A stretch of DNA of 64,000 nucleotides, taken from positions 92,167,015 to 92,231,014 of the forward strand of contig OW799237.1 in assembly GCA_941918925.1 (NCBI GenBank). The letters run 5' to 3'. The notes under the pieces were generated by a model. It did not search any database. It was not told where the DNA came from and was given only the letters and a program-made list of their open reading frames with translations. Positions within the stretch are counted from its first letter, which is position 1. Every line of letters starts with the position of its first letter. The stretch comes from Phyto melanocephala. Its lineage: Eukaryota > Arthropoda > Insecta > Diptera > Rhinophoridae. A program made the translations under genes and the position numbers. Below, one piece after another: positions 44,331 through 56,760 of the stretch.

Positions 44331-44743
44331 TTGTTTGGCTCAGCTGGAATTTGATGCCACGTTCCTCTGGCCAGTATACCACGTTTGTATGTGTTGTGTG
44401 TTTTTGTTGTGAAAAAAACGAGGTGGTCGTGTTTTTTTCCTCATATCTCCGTTGTTTATGTACCGATTTTTCTGATTTTCAATACCGATCTGCTTTCGAA
44501 TATTTGCAATATTTTTATACTTCACGCGGGTCCAGGCAATGTCGGAGTGGGGCTTCAAAAAGTTGATTTAAACATTCATACGGACAGACAGACAGACGGA
44601 CATACTTACCGACTGACATAGCTTAATCCACTACCCTATTCATAAGCTTTTAGAAAATATATACTTTATGGGGTCAGAAATGAAAATTGTATAAATTTCA
44701 CACGGAATGACAAACCTATTTTTCACTGTGTGAAGGGTATAAC
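44331..44743 (-). mobile_element. Mini-me-like element, copy G (truncated)
   Basis: Runs from GGCTCAGCTGGAATTTGATG to CACTGTGTGAAGGGTAT. It lacks the A/T block and the TACTTGTT end. The related frames in this stretch are repeat sequence. Confidence 0.85.
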
Positions 44744-47079
44744 AAGTTAGATTGTTTCATTCAGCTACGACGAATTGTAAATACCCTCAATAGATTATAC
44801 AGGAACCATAAACTGTTTTATTTTTTGATAAAATTATACTTCTTCAATTTAAGTATAAAAATCAGGTAGTCCTTTCTTTTTAACTCTAGAGCAACTCAAA
44901 CGTTTCAGAAACCAAAAGATGTAATTTCACTGATGGCTTAAGACAAAATCGTCAAAAATTACTACGCAAATGTGTTATAGGCAAAATTTTGTGTGGGGTT
45001 TTTTCATAAAAAATTGAATACAAACAGGTTAATGTACATTATTATTTTATTCAGCAAGGCGGTCGGGGTTACATTTTAAAATAATTTTATATTAATTAAA
45101 AATTTAAATTGCTCGAGATAAAAATTAAAAAATTTTTTTTTTTTAAATTTACACCGCAACAAATGCGAAGGCTACTTACTACAGGTTTGTGCTAAAACTG
45201 AAAATTGGAAAATATGAAAAAAATTATCAACTGCCTTAAAGGAGATAACACATCTATGAGACATTGTGTTAGTATTTTTGCAAATGCGTTTGTATGTGTT
45301 ACAAGGAAGGTGCTTAATGAATAATGTTCGTTGTAACATATGTAAAACAATTTTTACAATTTTTACAATACTTTATGTTTAAAATATTGCTTGATATGTT
45401 TGCCATTTCTATAGTAGAGATAATTTTCAAGCAATTGCCGAAAAATTTACTACTTTGCTGTATACACCGACGGAATACACGTTTTGCATTTCTTTAAAAA
45501 CGTTGTCAGCCAGAACGTTAGAATTAAAGGTAACCATTACAGGGTCATTTTGTATCACAATTATATGCCACTGATATATAGAAGCGCATGATATAAGTGA
45601 TTTATTGAAAGTAAGGTTCGGTGAACGAATAACTTCCTATAATAGATTCAAAAATACGCTGCTGAACATCACTTGACTAGGTTTGTAAGGCAATAGAAAG
45701 TAGCTGGTCTACAGCGATAAGCCGCAGATATGTGATGACTAAGAAGACAACATTCGCCACAATATCACTAAAACACGACATTCTTTGTTGCAAAAAGTAA
45801 TTAAAAATTGAATATCTCGATATACCGAAGATCATACTTAAATAAAAATGGCAAGGAATTACCTTTCAAATTAACTCATGGCAATAGTCTCTACTAATAT
45901 GAATTTTTAAATTCCTGTAGTACTAAAAAAACACCAAATGGCAAATGCAAAAATGCATACGCAGGTTTTTGAGACCAAGGACGAGCGTTAACTAAGAATA
46001 TGATTATTTGAATTTCATATCAAGAAGTTAACTTAATGACTTTTTACGAAAATCCAAAAACAAAATTACGAAATATTTTAAAGGGCGGGCCATTTAAAAG
46101 CTTAAAAATTTTGATGGCTGTTGCTCTTCACAAACTTTTTGTAGGTAAAAACGGTTCTTGCGATTTTCTAAGCAGGCTAATATGCGGGAATACCTTGTAG
46201 GATGTTTTGATGTAATTTTCTTTAACAATGGAGTGCAAGCTGATAAACAACTGCAGAGAATTGAGCAAAATTTCTGCACGATATGATCAAAATTACTACC
46301 ATTTTTCATATGAAATATAAATTTTTTAAATTTATTATAAACAAAAATATTTTTGTTGGAATAATTTTTGCAACATGTTCGATGTTGCAAGTGTAAATTT
46401 GAGTTGCACATTTTGAAAAATTTCCAAACGTTCCTAAAACATGTTGATAAGTTGTTGCTAAGAACTAGAAGTTAAATATTTTTTGGTGTCACTAATGTTA
46501 TGCGAATCGTATTTCACCACTCATGATTGTGGAGGGTATTGTTTTTATACAAATATCACATTAAGCTACTGACAGCCAAACTAAACATCATCAAATAAAT
46601 TTTGCTAAATAAAGCCTCGTTTCCATAAAATTATTTAATGCACTGATGTCGTTGTTGTTTTTTTTTTTGATACCAAAAAGAACAATTTGATTAAATTTAT
46701 CTTTAGTTTTATTGGTTTTATTAGATTCTATTTTTGTAGTTGGTGTGATGATTTTATTTATTTTTTCTTTTTTTTTGCTTTTCTTTATTATAAACTTTGT
46801 TATAATAGTTTAAATAAATTAACATAAATAATTAATAAGTGTCGGTGTCTTAAACATGTTTAGTTGGTTTCCTAAACAATAGTTTTATTTATTTTTTCAT
46901 ATTTTTTTTCAACAACTTTTTGTTGTTCTTTACTAATAAAAGAAAAACAAAAACTATTGTGGAACGGTAAGAAGATGAAATCAAAAAAAAAACAAAAATG
47001 ACAAAACTAGTAAAATGAAATCGAAAACACCAAAAATTACAAAATAGTTTAACTAATTTATGAAGAAATCATAAAATAC
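44744..47079. other. Intergenic, no gene recognised
   Basis: AT-rich. A 105-codon frame at 46094-46411 (minus) shows Cys/Lys/Asn-rich sequence with no domain I know. The last 500 bp may hold regulatory sequence for the cuticle gene downstream. Confidence 0.4.
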
Positions 47080-47116
47080 TATAAAATCATCGGTGAAGTA
47101 TTGAAACAACCACAGT
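47080..47116 (+). promoter_or_regulatory. Core promoter of the 47159 cuticle gene
   Basis: TATAAAA at 47080-47086 and a CCACAGTTT initiator-like sequence about 32 bp further (47110-47118), then 43 bp to the ATG. TATA plus initiator spacing fits insect cuticle genes. Confidence 0.65.
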
Positions 47117-47158
47117 TTTATTTGAAAAGTTTAACAAGCAACACAAAAAAAAAAAAAC

Positions 47159-47603
47159 ATGAAATTCTTTGTAAGTTTAAAAGAGTCTTTTAAGCTCTTC
47201 CGTTTTTTGCCTTTAAAAGTGTTTAACTAATCTGGCTTATATATGTCTGACAATTTAGATCGTCCTTGCTTGCATTGTAGCGGTGACCATTGCCAATGAA
47301 GAAGCCAACGTAATCCGCAATGAAGCTGAAGTTAATGTTGAAGACTTCAAATATGCTTATGAATTCGACAACAGTATTAAGGCTGAACAATCCGGTCAAC
47401 TTAAGGGCGACGCTAACTGGGAAGTTACAGGACAATACTCTTTCACCTCCCCCGAAGGCGAACAAGTATCTTTGCAATATACCGCTGACGAAAATGGTTA
47501 CCGTGTTGATGCTGCCAACCCCTTGTTGCCCACTCCCCCACCAATTCCTGAACACATTCTCAGAGCTATTGAATACATTAACTCTCATCCCTCCAAGGAA
47601 TAA
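47159..47603 (+). CDS. RR-1 cuticular protein, 118 aa, two exons
   Basis: Exons 47159-47170 (MKFF, donor TTT|GTAAGT) and 47259-47603 (acceptor CAATTTAG). Signal peptide MKFFIVLACIVAVTIA, then the mature start NEEANVIRNEAEVN. RR-1 domain: DFKYAYEFDNSIKAEQSGQL, VTGQYSFTSPEG, VSLQYTADENGYRVDAANP, and the tail PTPPPIPEHILRAIEYINSH. All consensus parts (G-x-Y-x-PEG, Y-x-ADENGY) are present, though the usual H before the LP is absent (NPLLPT). It closely resembles the 57843-58183 gene, especially in the first 55 residues. AATAAA polyadenylation signals follow (47600s and 47633-47638). Product: secreted chitin-binding structural protein of soft cuticle. Confidence 0.95.
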
Positions 47604-47639
47604 ATAAAGTATTTATGTAAAATGCATGGTTAAAATAAA

Positions 47640-48091
47640 TGTTGTTTAAAAAGTAGGTAAAATACAAACACAAGGACTTTTGTTTTATGCAAATATGTTA
47701 CAAAGTACATCGCATATATTTTAGGTAAAAGTATTTTACGCCGATTAATTGGAGTAGCTTATGATAATCGTTATTAACTGTCCATATTTTGATTTGTTTG
47801 AGTTTTTACTACATCTGTATTTAAGGGTTGATTGTTTTCTTTGGCACTACAAAGTAAGTCCCAGCTAAAATAATCTTCAAAGTCAAAATGAAATAGTTCC
47901 AAATATAAAGTGAAATATTTAATACCCACAATTCAATTACATAAGGTGATTACATTTTGAAGAGAATTAAACAAAATAATTTATATGAAGTTCGATAATT
48001 GGAAATTATAAGAGAAAAGAGAAAATATATGAAATTTTGATAATCAGCTGATTAATTAAAACTACCTAATTAAGTGTACCCTGATGATATC
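47640..48091. other. Intergenic, nothing recognised
   Basis: AT-rich; 3' flank of the cuticle gene. Confidence 0.5.
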
Positions 48092-48290
48092 CAAGGCAGC
48101 TTTATAAGGTACTCGTATTCAATCAGCTGATTGTTTTTTTATAGACAGTTTATAAGAATCACTCACCTTTTTTTCAAAAGTTATCTGCATCTGTCAAACT
48201 AAATTTTTTCAATTTTATTTTACAATAAATAATTTAAAGTTTCAGCTTGTTTTAAATGTTTTTAAAAAATAAAAACAACCCAGATCACGT
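48092..48290 (+). mobile_element. Partial relative of the 14188-15129 hAT-like element
   Basis: CAAGGCAGCTTTATAAGGTA, CTCGTATTCAATCAGCTGAT and later ACAATAAATAATTTAAAGTT match the outer element at 14188-15129 in order. No right TIR was found. The comparison also shows the 14265-14906 insert is absent here. Confidence 0.65.
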
Positions 48291-48889
48291 TTCTTGAAAT
48301 TTATTGAAATTAAGAAATTGTGTGTCATATGCCGATATTTAGACAAAAACAATGTTCATGTGTTTTTTAATTGTTGTTGCATGGTACAATTAAACCAGGT
48401 AGAGTCGTTAGCTCAGCTGCCCATCAGTTGCTTGGGCCAAATTGTCAAAATGTGTGTTTTTTTTTGTTTATATTGGGCAGCCACCATTTGATTTAAAATT
48501 AACGACATGAAGAACAGTGTTAAAAAAAACTATTTTTTGTAAAAAAATATAATTTTTAATATTGCGCAAGAACCAAATATTTTTTTTAATAATAAAATAA
48601 AATTATTGTGCACAATTAGAAAAAAAAACATTAAAATGTAAAATATCTAATATCTATTTAATTAATTTAATTAGTTAATTCGAGAGTAATTTAATTATTA
48701 ATATTTAAAATTTATATAGAATTTTGTTTGGCTTTAGATCATAAAAATTCAATTTTGTTGTTTTATTTTTAAAGAAAGGATTCTAAATTTCTTTATTTAT
48801 TTTATTTCAGTGTTTCGACCTACTTCGTAGATCATCATTAGGGACATTTAAAAATTTTTTAGATATAATTTTATATCGAGTTGGAAAAC

Positions 48890-49345
48890 AATCTAGCTAA
48901 TACCCGGTGTGCTTCGCCACCCCAAATTTTAGTATTTAATTCATATGGCAGGTGCCACGCCCACTATTGTTAATGCACCAATTTCTTGCCTAAATGTTCA
49001 TTTGGGTGTCAAAGTTGCTTTTGCAAAATTTTACTACTCTAATCGATATCGTTTTCCAAATATACGAATTTTAGTATTTAATTCATGTGGACACGCCTAC
49101 TATTACAAGTCCGCCTATTTTTTACCCAAATGTTTGTGTGGATGTCAAAGTTTACCGTACTTAATTTGAAGACTCTAGCTGCATTAACTTTCGTGATATA
49201 TAATATTTAATACTTATTCTTTAATAGGGCGTGGCACCCCGCCCACTTACAATTTCAAACCAAAGTATAGCCTATAGTTCCTTCCAGACATACAGAAAGA
49301 TTCTGTAAACAAACAAACATACAAACACACATTGATTTTTATATA
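48890..49345. repeat. RTE-type repeat tail
   Basis: AGCTAATACCCGGTGTGCTT followed by CGCC, two copies of ATTTTAGTATTTAATTCAT(A/G)TGG..CACGCC, GGGCGTGGCACC..GCCCACTT, and the end ACAAACAAACATAC...TTTTTATATATATAGATTA. This layout is familiar from degenerate RTE-like/SINE tails in arthropods; the family name is inference. Confidence 0.55.
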
Positions 49346-50544
49346 TATAGATTAACAACAAGGTCAACAATACTTATTTAACAATATTTAAAATTTTTAT
49401 GGAACGTAGTACTCAGACTCTAGCTTATAAATATAATTGTTTAAAAATATAATAAATATTTATAAAAAATTGTGATATCGCAAAAAAATATAAACTTCCA
49501 TCCCTGATATACTTTAAAGAAAAATCTAAGTATGTGATGGCATTTTGGTGTTTTGTATAAAAAAAATTGCATGTTGTTTTTGATTTAGGGATGAGTTTAC
49601 CTGGTTTTCTTGTATCATGTTGATGTGTTTGTTGCTGAGATATGCCTTAATAATACTCCAGTAAAAAATGAAATAAAGTTTGGGAAGTGGTTTGCAATCA
49701 AATAATTGCCAAAAATTAAATAAAAAATAGAAAAACAAAAGAAAAATAAATTAATTAAATTAACATTTTTGTACTTAAACTTATTTGTAACAAAGCGAGA
49801 CACAAAATAAGAAACATCTGTTAGTTGTTTCCGAAGCAAACCCAAAAACTATAATCACCAGCTCTAAGCACAAATTGAAAACAAATGAATAGTAATACTC
49901 TTAAGATAGTTATTAAGACTCCCTATAAAAAGTGTTTGAGGCAGTCCGATTTCGGCCGGGCACAGGTACTTCAAAACTCTCATGTGGCTTCCTTTGCGCC
50001 ACTGACCATTTATCGCTTGTATTATGTCGTTAGTCAAACATCTATAACGCATACTTTTTCGTTGGGTCTAGGCTATTTAAGCTGTAGAACCTTTGGGAGA
50101 GTGCATCCACATTGCTGTGTTTTACGTTTGGTATAAGCTTCGGTCGGGCGTAGGGACTTCAAGCACACAAAATTAAAGTTAGTCACAAATATTTTTTTTA
50201 AATTTATTAGAGATTTTAACACCATAAGAGAAACTTTTATTTATAAAATTAAATTGCAGGTGTAATATTTTATAAGATAGTGTTGAAGGACTAGCTAATC
50301 ATTATTATTTGTTTGTGTATCAAGGTATGTCAAACTCCAGGGTGGCACAAAATTAATGACTTAATGTATATATCAAACATGTTGCATGGTCAACTGGCTA
50401 AAGCTTTTAGTCTGCCTGCACTTGTTAAGGTACAGCATCAACCATACGGGATAAAGGGGTCACATGGCTGGCTTGTCGTCTAAAAGCATTCAAGGCCGAA
50501 GCGAAGAGAGAAGAGAAAAGATAAAAATATTTGAGGTGATTATA
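49346..50544. other. Intergenic, nothing recognised
   Basis: Frames at 49526-50136 have no recognised domain. Two similar phrases, TTTCGGCCGGGCACAGGTACTT (49952) and CTTCGGTCGGGCGTAGGGACTT (50139), are about 190 bp apart. Confidence 0.4.
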
Positions 50545-51158
50545 CAGGGTGAACCAAAAGTCGCGCCTGCGTGTAAAAATTGAATTAGTTTTTTGTTTAT
50601 TATTATTTTTTATTAAATTTTTTTTTTAATTATAATATTATCTTTGTATGACCTAAATTTTAATTATGAAAAATAATGTCAGAGAGATGACCACCATTTT
50701 CATCGATGCACAATTGGGCTCTTAAACAGGTGTTTTGCATAACTGCACGCAAGGTTTCAGGCTCTATTGCCCTGATCTCAGCTTCAATGTTGTTCTTTAG
50801 CTGCTCTATAGTTTGAGGCTTCTTTACATACACTCGTTCTTTGAGATAACCCCATAGAAAATAATCAGGGGCAGTTAAATCCGGTGAACGTGCTGGCCAA
50901 TTAAATTCTGAATTTTTCGAGATAATGCGGTCGTCAAAAATTTCATTTAAAAGCGTCATTCACCGTTACTGTATTACCAACTTCATCCTCGAAGAACGAT
51001 TAAAAGTAAAATTCTACCACTTTCGTTCGTTGCTCAGTCGTTAAATTTTGCATGGTGGTGTAACACGAATCGATGAATAAAATCTGAAAAAAAAAAATAT
51101 TAATAAACAAAAAAGTTATTCAATTTTTACACGCAGGCATGACTTTTGGTCCACCCTG
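50545..51158 (-). mobile_element. Internally deleted mariner-like element, 614 bp
   Basis: TIRs of about 40 bp: CAGGGTGAACCAAAAGTCGC and, in reverse complement from the right, CAGGGTGGACCAAAAGTCAT, both continuing GCCTGCGTGTAAAAATTGAAT. TA on each side. Minus strand: MQNLTTEQRTKVVEFYF(stop) at 51051 and downstream FFEDEVGNTVTVNDA, then FNWPARSPDLTAPDYFLWGY (third catalytic Asp in SPDL) and GGHLSDIIFHN to 50660. The middle of the transposase is gone, so this is a defective derivative. Confidence 0.92.
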
Positions 51159-52158
51159 TAATATAAATAAAAAATATGTACTATGTTTGGTGCATATCAT
51201 TGTAGTTAAAAAAATAATATGGTGGCATTTTATCATTATAAGTTTCATTAAAGCATCATGAAATATTTGTATTATCATCTCACATGATAACGTAATAATT
51301 CTATATAATCATAATATAATCCTATGTGATCATAACTAAATTCTATAAAACTCTATGTGTCCCAAAAAATATATTAATATTTTTATGATTTGATTTCAAC
51401 AACCGTTAAATAATTTGTTATGATTATAATGTGGTTTCACGCAACTATTGATAACTCCCAAGTGATCATAATTTAGTTCACATTATAATAGCATGATTAC
51501 AAATGTACTAAAAAATTTGAAAAAAATAACATTTTTTATTATAATTTTTTTATATATTTTTGATTGTTTATTTATCGTGCAAGTTCACTACGAACTGTCA
51601 TGTGGAGTCTGTATAACAGCGTTTTGACAAGACCACATCACTTGCTAGATTCGGTATATCTCAAAATAAGTATAAGAGGGGCAGAATATTCCCGGAGAAG
51701 CTGAAAGCACTTCCCTCTTCTGCAAATTCAAATAGCTGTGCCAATGATGGGTTAAAAGAACTCTGAATCTTCTTGCATGCTTCCTCAGCATCCACTGACC
51801 CGGCAATACAGCCAGCAACCTCGAGGTGTCCTTTCGAGCTCGGCTCGTAAATTACAATATACGCTAGATATTAAAAGAGGTCTGCCTGCTCGTTACCATA
51901 GTAATACCTTTGCGCAGGGACCCAGAGTAGAGCCACATAAGTCCGTTGACCAAGCTTTTATATGTGAATTTTCTATAATTTTTCGACAGAAAAATTTTTC
52001 AATAGATCATATCGAAACCATGTATTTTCTTTTCTTCTGTCACCCCTTTTGTAAACATTTTTTCCCTAAAATTCCAATCGTACATTAATTCCACAAAGAT
52101 GTTTTCGGTTCTTTCGCTACATTTTTGTTATTTACATTCCAAGTGCATTGATAGTTAA
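51159..52158. other. Intergenic, nothing firmly recognised
   Basis: 51200-51510 is rich in ATCATAAT/TGATTATA motifs. 51600-52090 is GC-richer, with a 103-codon frame (51777-52088) whose protein I do not recognise; it may be repeat-derived. Confidence 0.4.
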
Positions 52159-52484
52159 CACCCAATTTATATGATGAATTTTATGACGTCCAATTTTGGA
52201 TGTCATTTTTTGTTTGGCAGCAAGCGGTGTAGAGAAGAAAGGGGGGGTAGAAAAATAGACACGGTTCCTGTTTTCATGCTTTTTTTGTTTGACACTTCGC
52301 CTTACACTTTTTTCTGTTCTTTCTGTTACGTTTTATTTTTATATTCTCATCAACTGGATTGTAAAAATGAACATCGTATGAATTTGAGTAGTTTTTGGTA
52401 GCAACTTCAAATTTGAATTAAAAATTAAAAAATCTAAATTTTAATTTAATTTAACGTCATAAAATTCATCATGTAAATTGAGTG
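52159..52484. mobile_element. TIR element (CACYCAATTTAYATGATG ends)
   Basis: CAATTTATATGATGAATTTT plus ATGACGT at the left is matched in reverse complement by CAATTTACATGATGAATTTT plus ATGACGT at the right: 27 bp with one mismatch, extended outward by CAC(C/T). TTA-like bases flank. 326 bp, no coding capacity. Confidence 0.85.
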
Positions 52485-54079
52485 TAAGTCTATTTTGAAC
52501 AGCTATTCGAAGAGAAATTCATTATAACCAGTTTCACTTCGAAGTTTACGATAAAGGTGTGCACTAAATACACTTTGCTAAAGTTCATTGTATACTGTAT
52601 ACTTAACTTTTGGCAAATTTTTTTTTAGAAATTCCTAAAAGGAACGTGAGAAGAACAGAAATGTTGCCTCTACTTTTATAGCATAAATAAGTTCCATCCA
52701 TAGCAACTGCTTTAAAAATTGTATTTAATTAAATTTTTGTGCTAGATTTTGACTAGTAAAACACAAGAGATTTCGTCCTGCCAGTAATTTGCGGCCGCAT
52801 GCAGTGCTGCTTAATATTTACTTACTCATCACGTTTTCATCAAATCTTCATCTATTGCATAATTATTTAAAAATATTTCTATTATAAAAGTAACGTACAC
52901 AACAGCCACATGAACTACAATGAAAATGTTTACGAGAAAATAATTTCCTTATACTTTGTTACTGATTAGAAGATAATTCTGTTAATTAACAATTTTACAT
53001 TAATTCCTTCATATTTTACATTTATTAACACAAACTTCAAAATATCATTTAACTTCTGACATAAAGTAGTGTGTCTTACTTATGTGTAGGTATGGCTGAG
53101 AAGATCACATCCGACTTTTTTAAACAAAAAAATTTATTTATTCTTCGGTTGGGATCAAGTATTTATTAATGCGTAACGGTATCATCATGTTATTAATTTT
53201 AAAAGTATTCTTATTCAAATCAAACAGGTTTACTTTGTTGTAACCTAATTGACACATTTGTAAAAGACTGTTGATTGAACTAATAGATTTTGTCTATTAA
53301 AATTAGGTTAATATTTATGTTCTCATTAATATGATAAAGCTGTAGGCCTAGTTTCTGTGGTTTTCTTTATTATTCGCATATGTCGGTCTTCTGTGTTTTT
53401 TTTAAATTAAAACATGATGGACATTTAGTGTAACGTGATGTTGAAGCTAACATTAGTTGGCTTAAACCTTATAAGGGTTTGTCAAAAACAGCATGCAACT
53501 ATATTTGACTGTTAACATTTTTGTTGTTGATCATATTCATGGCTGTCGTGAAATATTTGTTTATTAAATATTTTTTCGAGTTCATTACCTGTACAACAAG
53601 ACAAAATCTTATAATTATGGTACGGGAATGAGATATGATACAAAAGTGTTGGATTACAAAAGACAACAGATCTACAAAATATGCAAACATTAAAAATTAG
53701 TAAGAAAGTATTTACAATTACTGTATTCACAAAGTGTTCTAAATACAAATATTCTAAAATAATAACACACAAAAATATGATTGCTGCGAACGACCCTTCA
53801 AACTATGTGAAATATATTAAATTTAAATCGTTTGCGACATTTTTGATTATAGATCATTTTTAACGAATATCAGAGGCGGCGGCTTATAAATATTATAGAC
53901 GGCTCAGCTTAGCAGTCGCTAACAGCACAATAAACATACCATACACACAAGCATTGTTTTAGGACAGTTTTAATTTGAAAAGCAACAACAATTTTATTAC
54001 ACTATTGTGAAATCCTAGAACACTAGGGCAATACAACATGTTAGGACACCTTGTGAATACAGTAAATAATTAACACAAT
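52485..54079. other. Intergenic, nothing recognised
   Basis: AT-rich; overlapping frames at 53499-53863 lack domains. Confidence 0.45.
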
Positions 54080-54080
54080 A

Positions 54081-54683
54081 GGTCTGTCTGCGAACTTTTC
54101 CAGTAGCAAATACTCAGTAATTTTTTTGGGAGAATAAGACCAATTTTACTCTGGCGGCTAAAAAGATATAAAAAAGTACGCAGACAGTATCCAGTAAAAT
54201 TTTGCAAGAAAACAGCTGATCGGTGTGTAAACAATTGAAATTACAAAGCAAAAGATTTTTACCATATGTGTACGGGAAAGTGAATTCTACTGGTAAATTA
54301 AAAAATGCTAACTTTATCGGTTCTGCCATCTCCAATCCACTTACATTACGGTAAAATGTTGTTTATTATAATATTTTATAAACGTTAAAAATCAGCACAA
54401 TTCTAACTACTTACCTCTGCCATTGTTAAATTTCAATTTTTATTTTCGTTTCACAAAAATTTTTTCATAATTAGTAAATAAAAACAGCTGTTTAAACTAG
54501 TTGCAAAACCTTGCAAGAAGAAATTTCTCCAACAACATTTTGCAAGTTCTCAACTTCCAACTGTCAAAAAATTTTCTTTTTTGCTCTCTCGCTGCAAGAG
54601 ATTTTGAGTACGCAGACAACATTTTGCAAGATTTTGTACCATTTTGCATAAAATGATGCAAAATATGTGTACGCAGACAGACC
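54081..54683. mobile_element. TIR element (GGTCTGTCTGCG ends)
   Basis: GGTCTGTCTGCGAAC at the left and, in reverse complement, GGTCTGTCTGCGTAC at the right. TA flanks both ends (AAT is also duplicated). GTACGCAGACA recurs three times and TTTTGCAAG five or more times inside, a sub-terminal repeat pattern. No transposase. Confidence 0.85.
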
Positions 54684-55057
54684 TAATATTGGCAATAAAT
54701 TTATTTAAAATAATTAAACCAAAAATTTTTTGCAACTATTAGCGTTGCTATTAGATCAAAAGCTTGGTAATGACTTGCTCTTACTAAACAACATACTTTT
54801 CAATGACATATCGTCTATCTTACTAAGAAGTATTTTAGTAATGACTTGATTTATAATGTTATACGTTAGTAATTATTTTTAGACATTATCTTAGATGCAA
54901 AGATAATAAATTTTCTTATTCTTATTATTATTTTCAATTAACGTATCGCAGAATAATCGAACCGAATTTTCGTCCTTAAAAGAACCGAAGCACTTCTAAG
55001 TCCATTATTTAAATGTGTTATTTCGGTTAATAAAATCAAGTACGTACTATTGCTATT

Positions 55058-55672
55058 AAGGGTGGTTAAATTTTAAGGGCCGGTGATGAATGTGAACTAC
55101 ACCTAAAAGTCAAGTTTTTTTTTTCTGAATTTTATTTGATATTTCTCAATTTTAGACTAACTCAATTTGAACCATGGAGAGATATACAATAGAGCAACGC
55201 GTTAAAGTTATTCAGGCTTATTTTCATAATAACGGGCGTTCAAATCAAAATTCATTTCGTGCACTTCATGATTCAACATAATCGTTCAAATTCGTCCACA
55301 ATCTGGAGAACTGTAAAAAAATAATTGAATTTCAGCAAAACAGGTCTGTATGAAATGTGAAAACATCTTTGAATGCCTTCTTAGTTCGTTGAACGGAAAG
55401 CGTTGCTATTTTTCGCGATAGTGTGGCAAAAGATCAGTCAACCTTGACTCATCATCTTGCCCAACGATTGAACATCAGCATTGTCATTGAAAATTTGGAG
55501 CATCAGATGGTGGTGTGCCGCCAAAGTCGCGGTGGCCATTTGGCCGATATTTTGTTCCTCACATAATTGAACCACACCAATATTATCATAATAAAAATAA
55601 ATGACAATAATTACCTAAATAATTTGTGGTTGATTCAAAATCAACATCCGCCCCTAAAATTTAACCACCCTT
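55058..55672 (+). mobile_element. Internally deleted mariner-like element
   Basis: TIRs AAGGGTGGTTAAATTTTAAG and, in reverse complement, AAGGGTGGTTAAATTTTAGG. From 55174 MERYTIEQRVKVIQAYFHNN and GRSNQNSFRALHDST are followed by broken frames, a short VRESV-like part and an end reading RQSRGGHLADILF. The catalytic middle is missing. Confidence 0.88.
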
Positions 55673-55740
55673 TACATATTCAAGCGATCGTAATAAGTAC
55701 TTACGTACGAGTCCCTATTTGTTAGTGAGCGTGGTAAGTA

Positions 55741-56472
55741 CACGTAAAGAAAAACCATGGTTACGACATGATCACAACGGTCATATTATTTTTTCTAAAA
55801 CAATATTTGGTTGTCGAAAACAAGTAATAGTTATTTTTGTTTCATTTCATCATATATTTTGTTACAATAATCAAGCATTTGTTTGAATTGTATCATTTAA
55901 TGATAACTTTTCGTAAAAATTTCAAAATGGTTATCATTTAAAAATAGTTTGATTTAAAAAAATTAATTTGACAAAAATTACATTATATTCAAAAGCATTA
56001 TAAATTAAAAATAATCATTAAATAATAAGTGAGACAAAAGTATGATTACAAATTAATCAAGTTATGATTTTTTTTAATAATAATTTGATTTCAACTGTTC
56101 TTCTTCTTGCTGAATAAATTTTTATTATTTTAAAAGTTTGAGATGTCAAAAAAAGGAACAAAAATTTTGAAAAATTAAAGAAAATTTACAAATAAGCGAG
56201 AAAATGTAAAAAAATGTTGGTATAAAAATTGCAATTAAATTGGTAAGTACAATCAATATGTGTATGTTGCAGCAAAAGACAATAATCTGCCGTAAAACAG
56301 CAAAGATTGTCGATTTCAATTGTAGTCATATATATGATTATTGAATGATACTTAAATTAAACATAATAATGATAACTGGTAACCATTATTATTTTAAACA
56401 TAATCATACAATTCAATCATAGTATGTTTCTCTTCGATTATGGTTACCACAACCATATTTTTTCTTTGCGTG
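55741..56472. mobile_element. Non-autonomous TIR element, TA-flanked, 732 bp
   Basis: Left CACGTAAAGAAAAACCATGG and right, in reverse complement, CACGCAAAGAAAAAATATGG, then TT. TA lies before (55739-55740) and after (56473-56474). The interior is full of ATAAT/ATCAT-rich AT sequence. It directly abuts the next element, sharing its TA. Confidence 0.85.
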
Positions 56473-56474
56473 TA

Positions 56475-56760
56475 CACGGCATGTTTTTTACATCTGACTT
56501 GTTAAATTCTCCACTGCTAATACAAACATGTCGTGTGTTACCTTTTAAACATTACCTCTGTAAAAAAACATGTGTTGAGACATCTGACAAAATTTTAATT
56601 AGAGTGCGCTCTATTTTCTTCTGTCAAAACGTGTGACATCAGTCTTTGGCAGAAATCACTGCTGCTGCAAAGCAGTCAGTGTAAAAGTACAATTTTGACA
56701 GACATGTAGATTTACAAATGTCTCACAAATTTTAAGGTCAGATGTAAAAAACATGCCGTG
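56475..56760. mobile_element. Non-autonomous TIR element, TA-flanked, 286 bp
   Basis: Left CACGGCATGTTTTTTACATC plus TGAC; the right end is its perfect reverse complement (24 bp). TA at 56473-56474 and 56761-56762. A 70-codon frame inside is not a gene. Confidence 0.9.

Noticed and set aside
46094..46411. 105-codon minus-strand frame as a new gene
   Set aside because: No recognised domain, promoter or splice context; length is within what chance can give here.
47223..47588. 121-codon minus-strand frame
   Set aside because: Antisense of the 47259-47603 exon, which encodes a clear RR-1 domain.
51777..52088. 103-codon frame as a gene
   Set aside because: GC-richer than its surroundings but with no recognised domain on either strand; left as unassigned.
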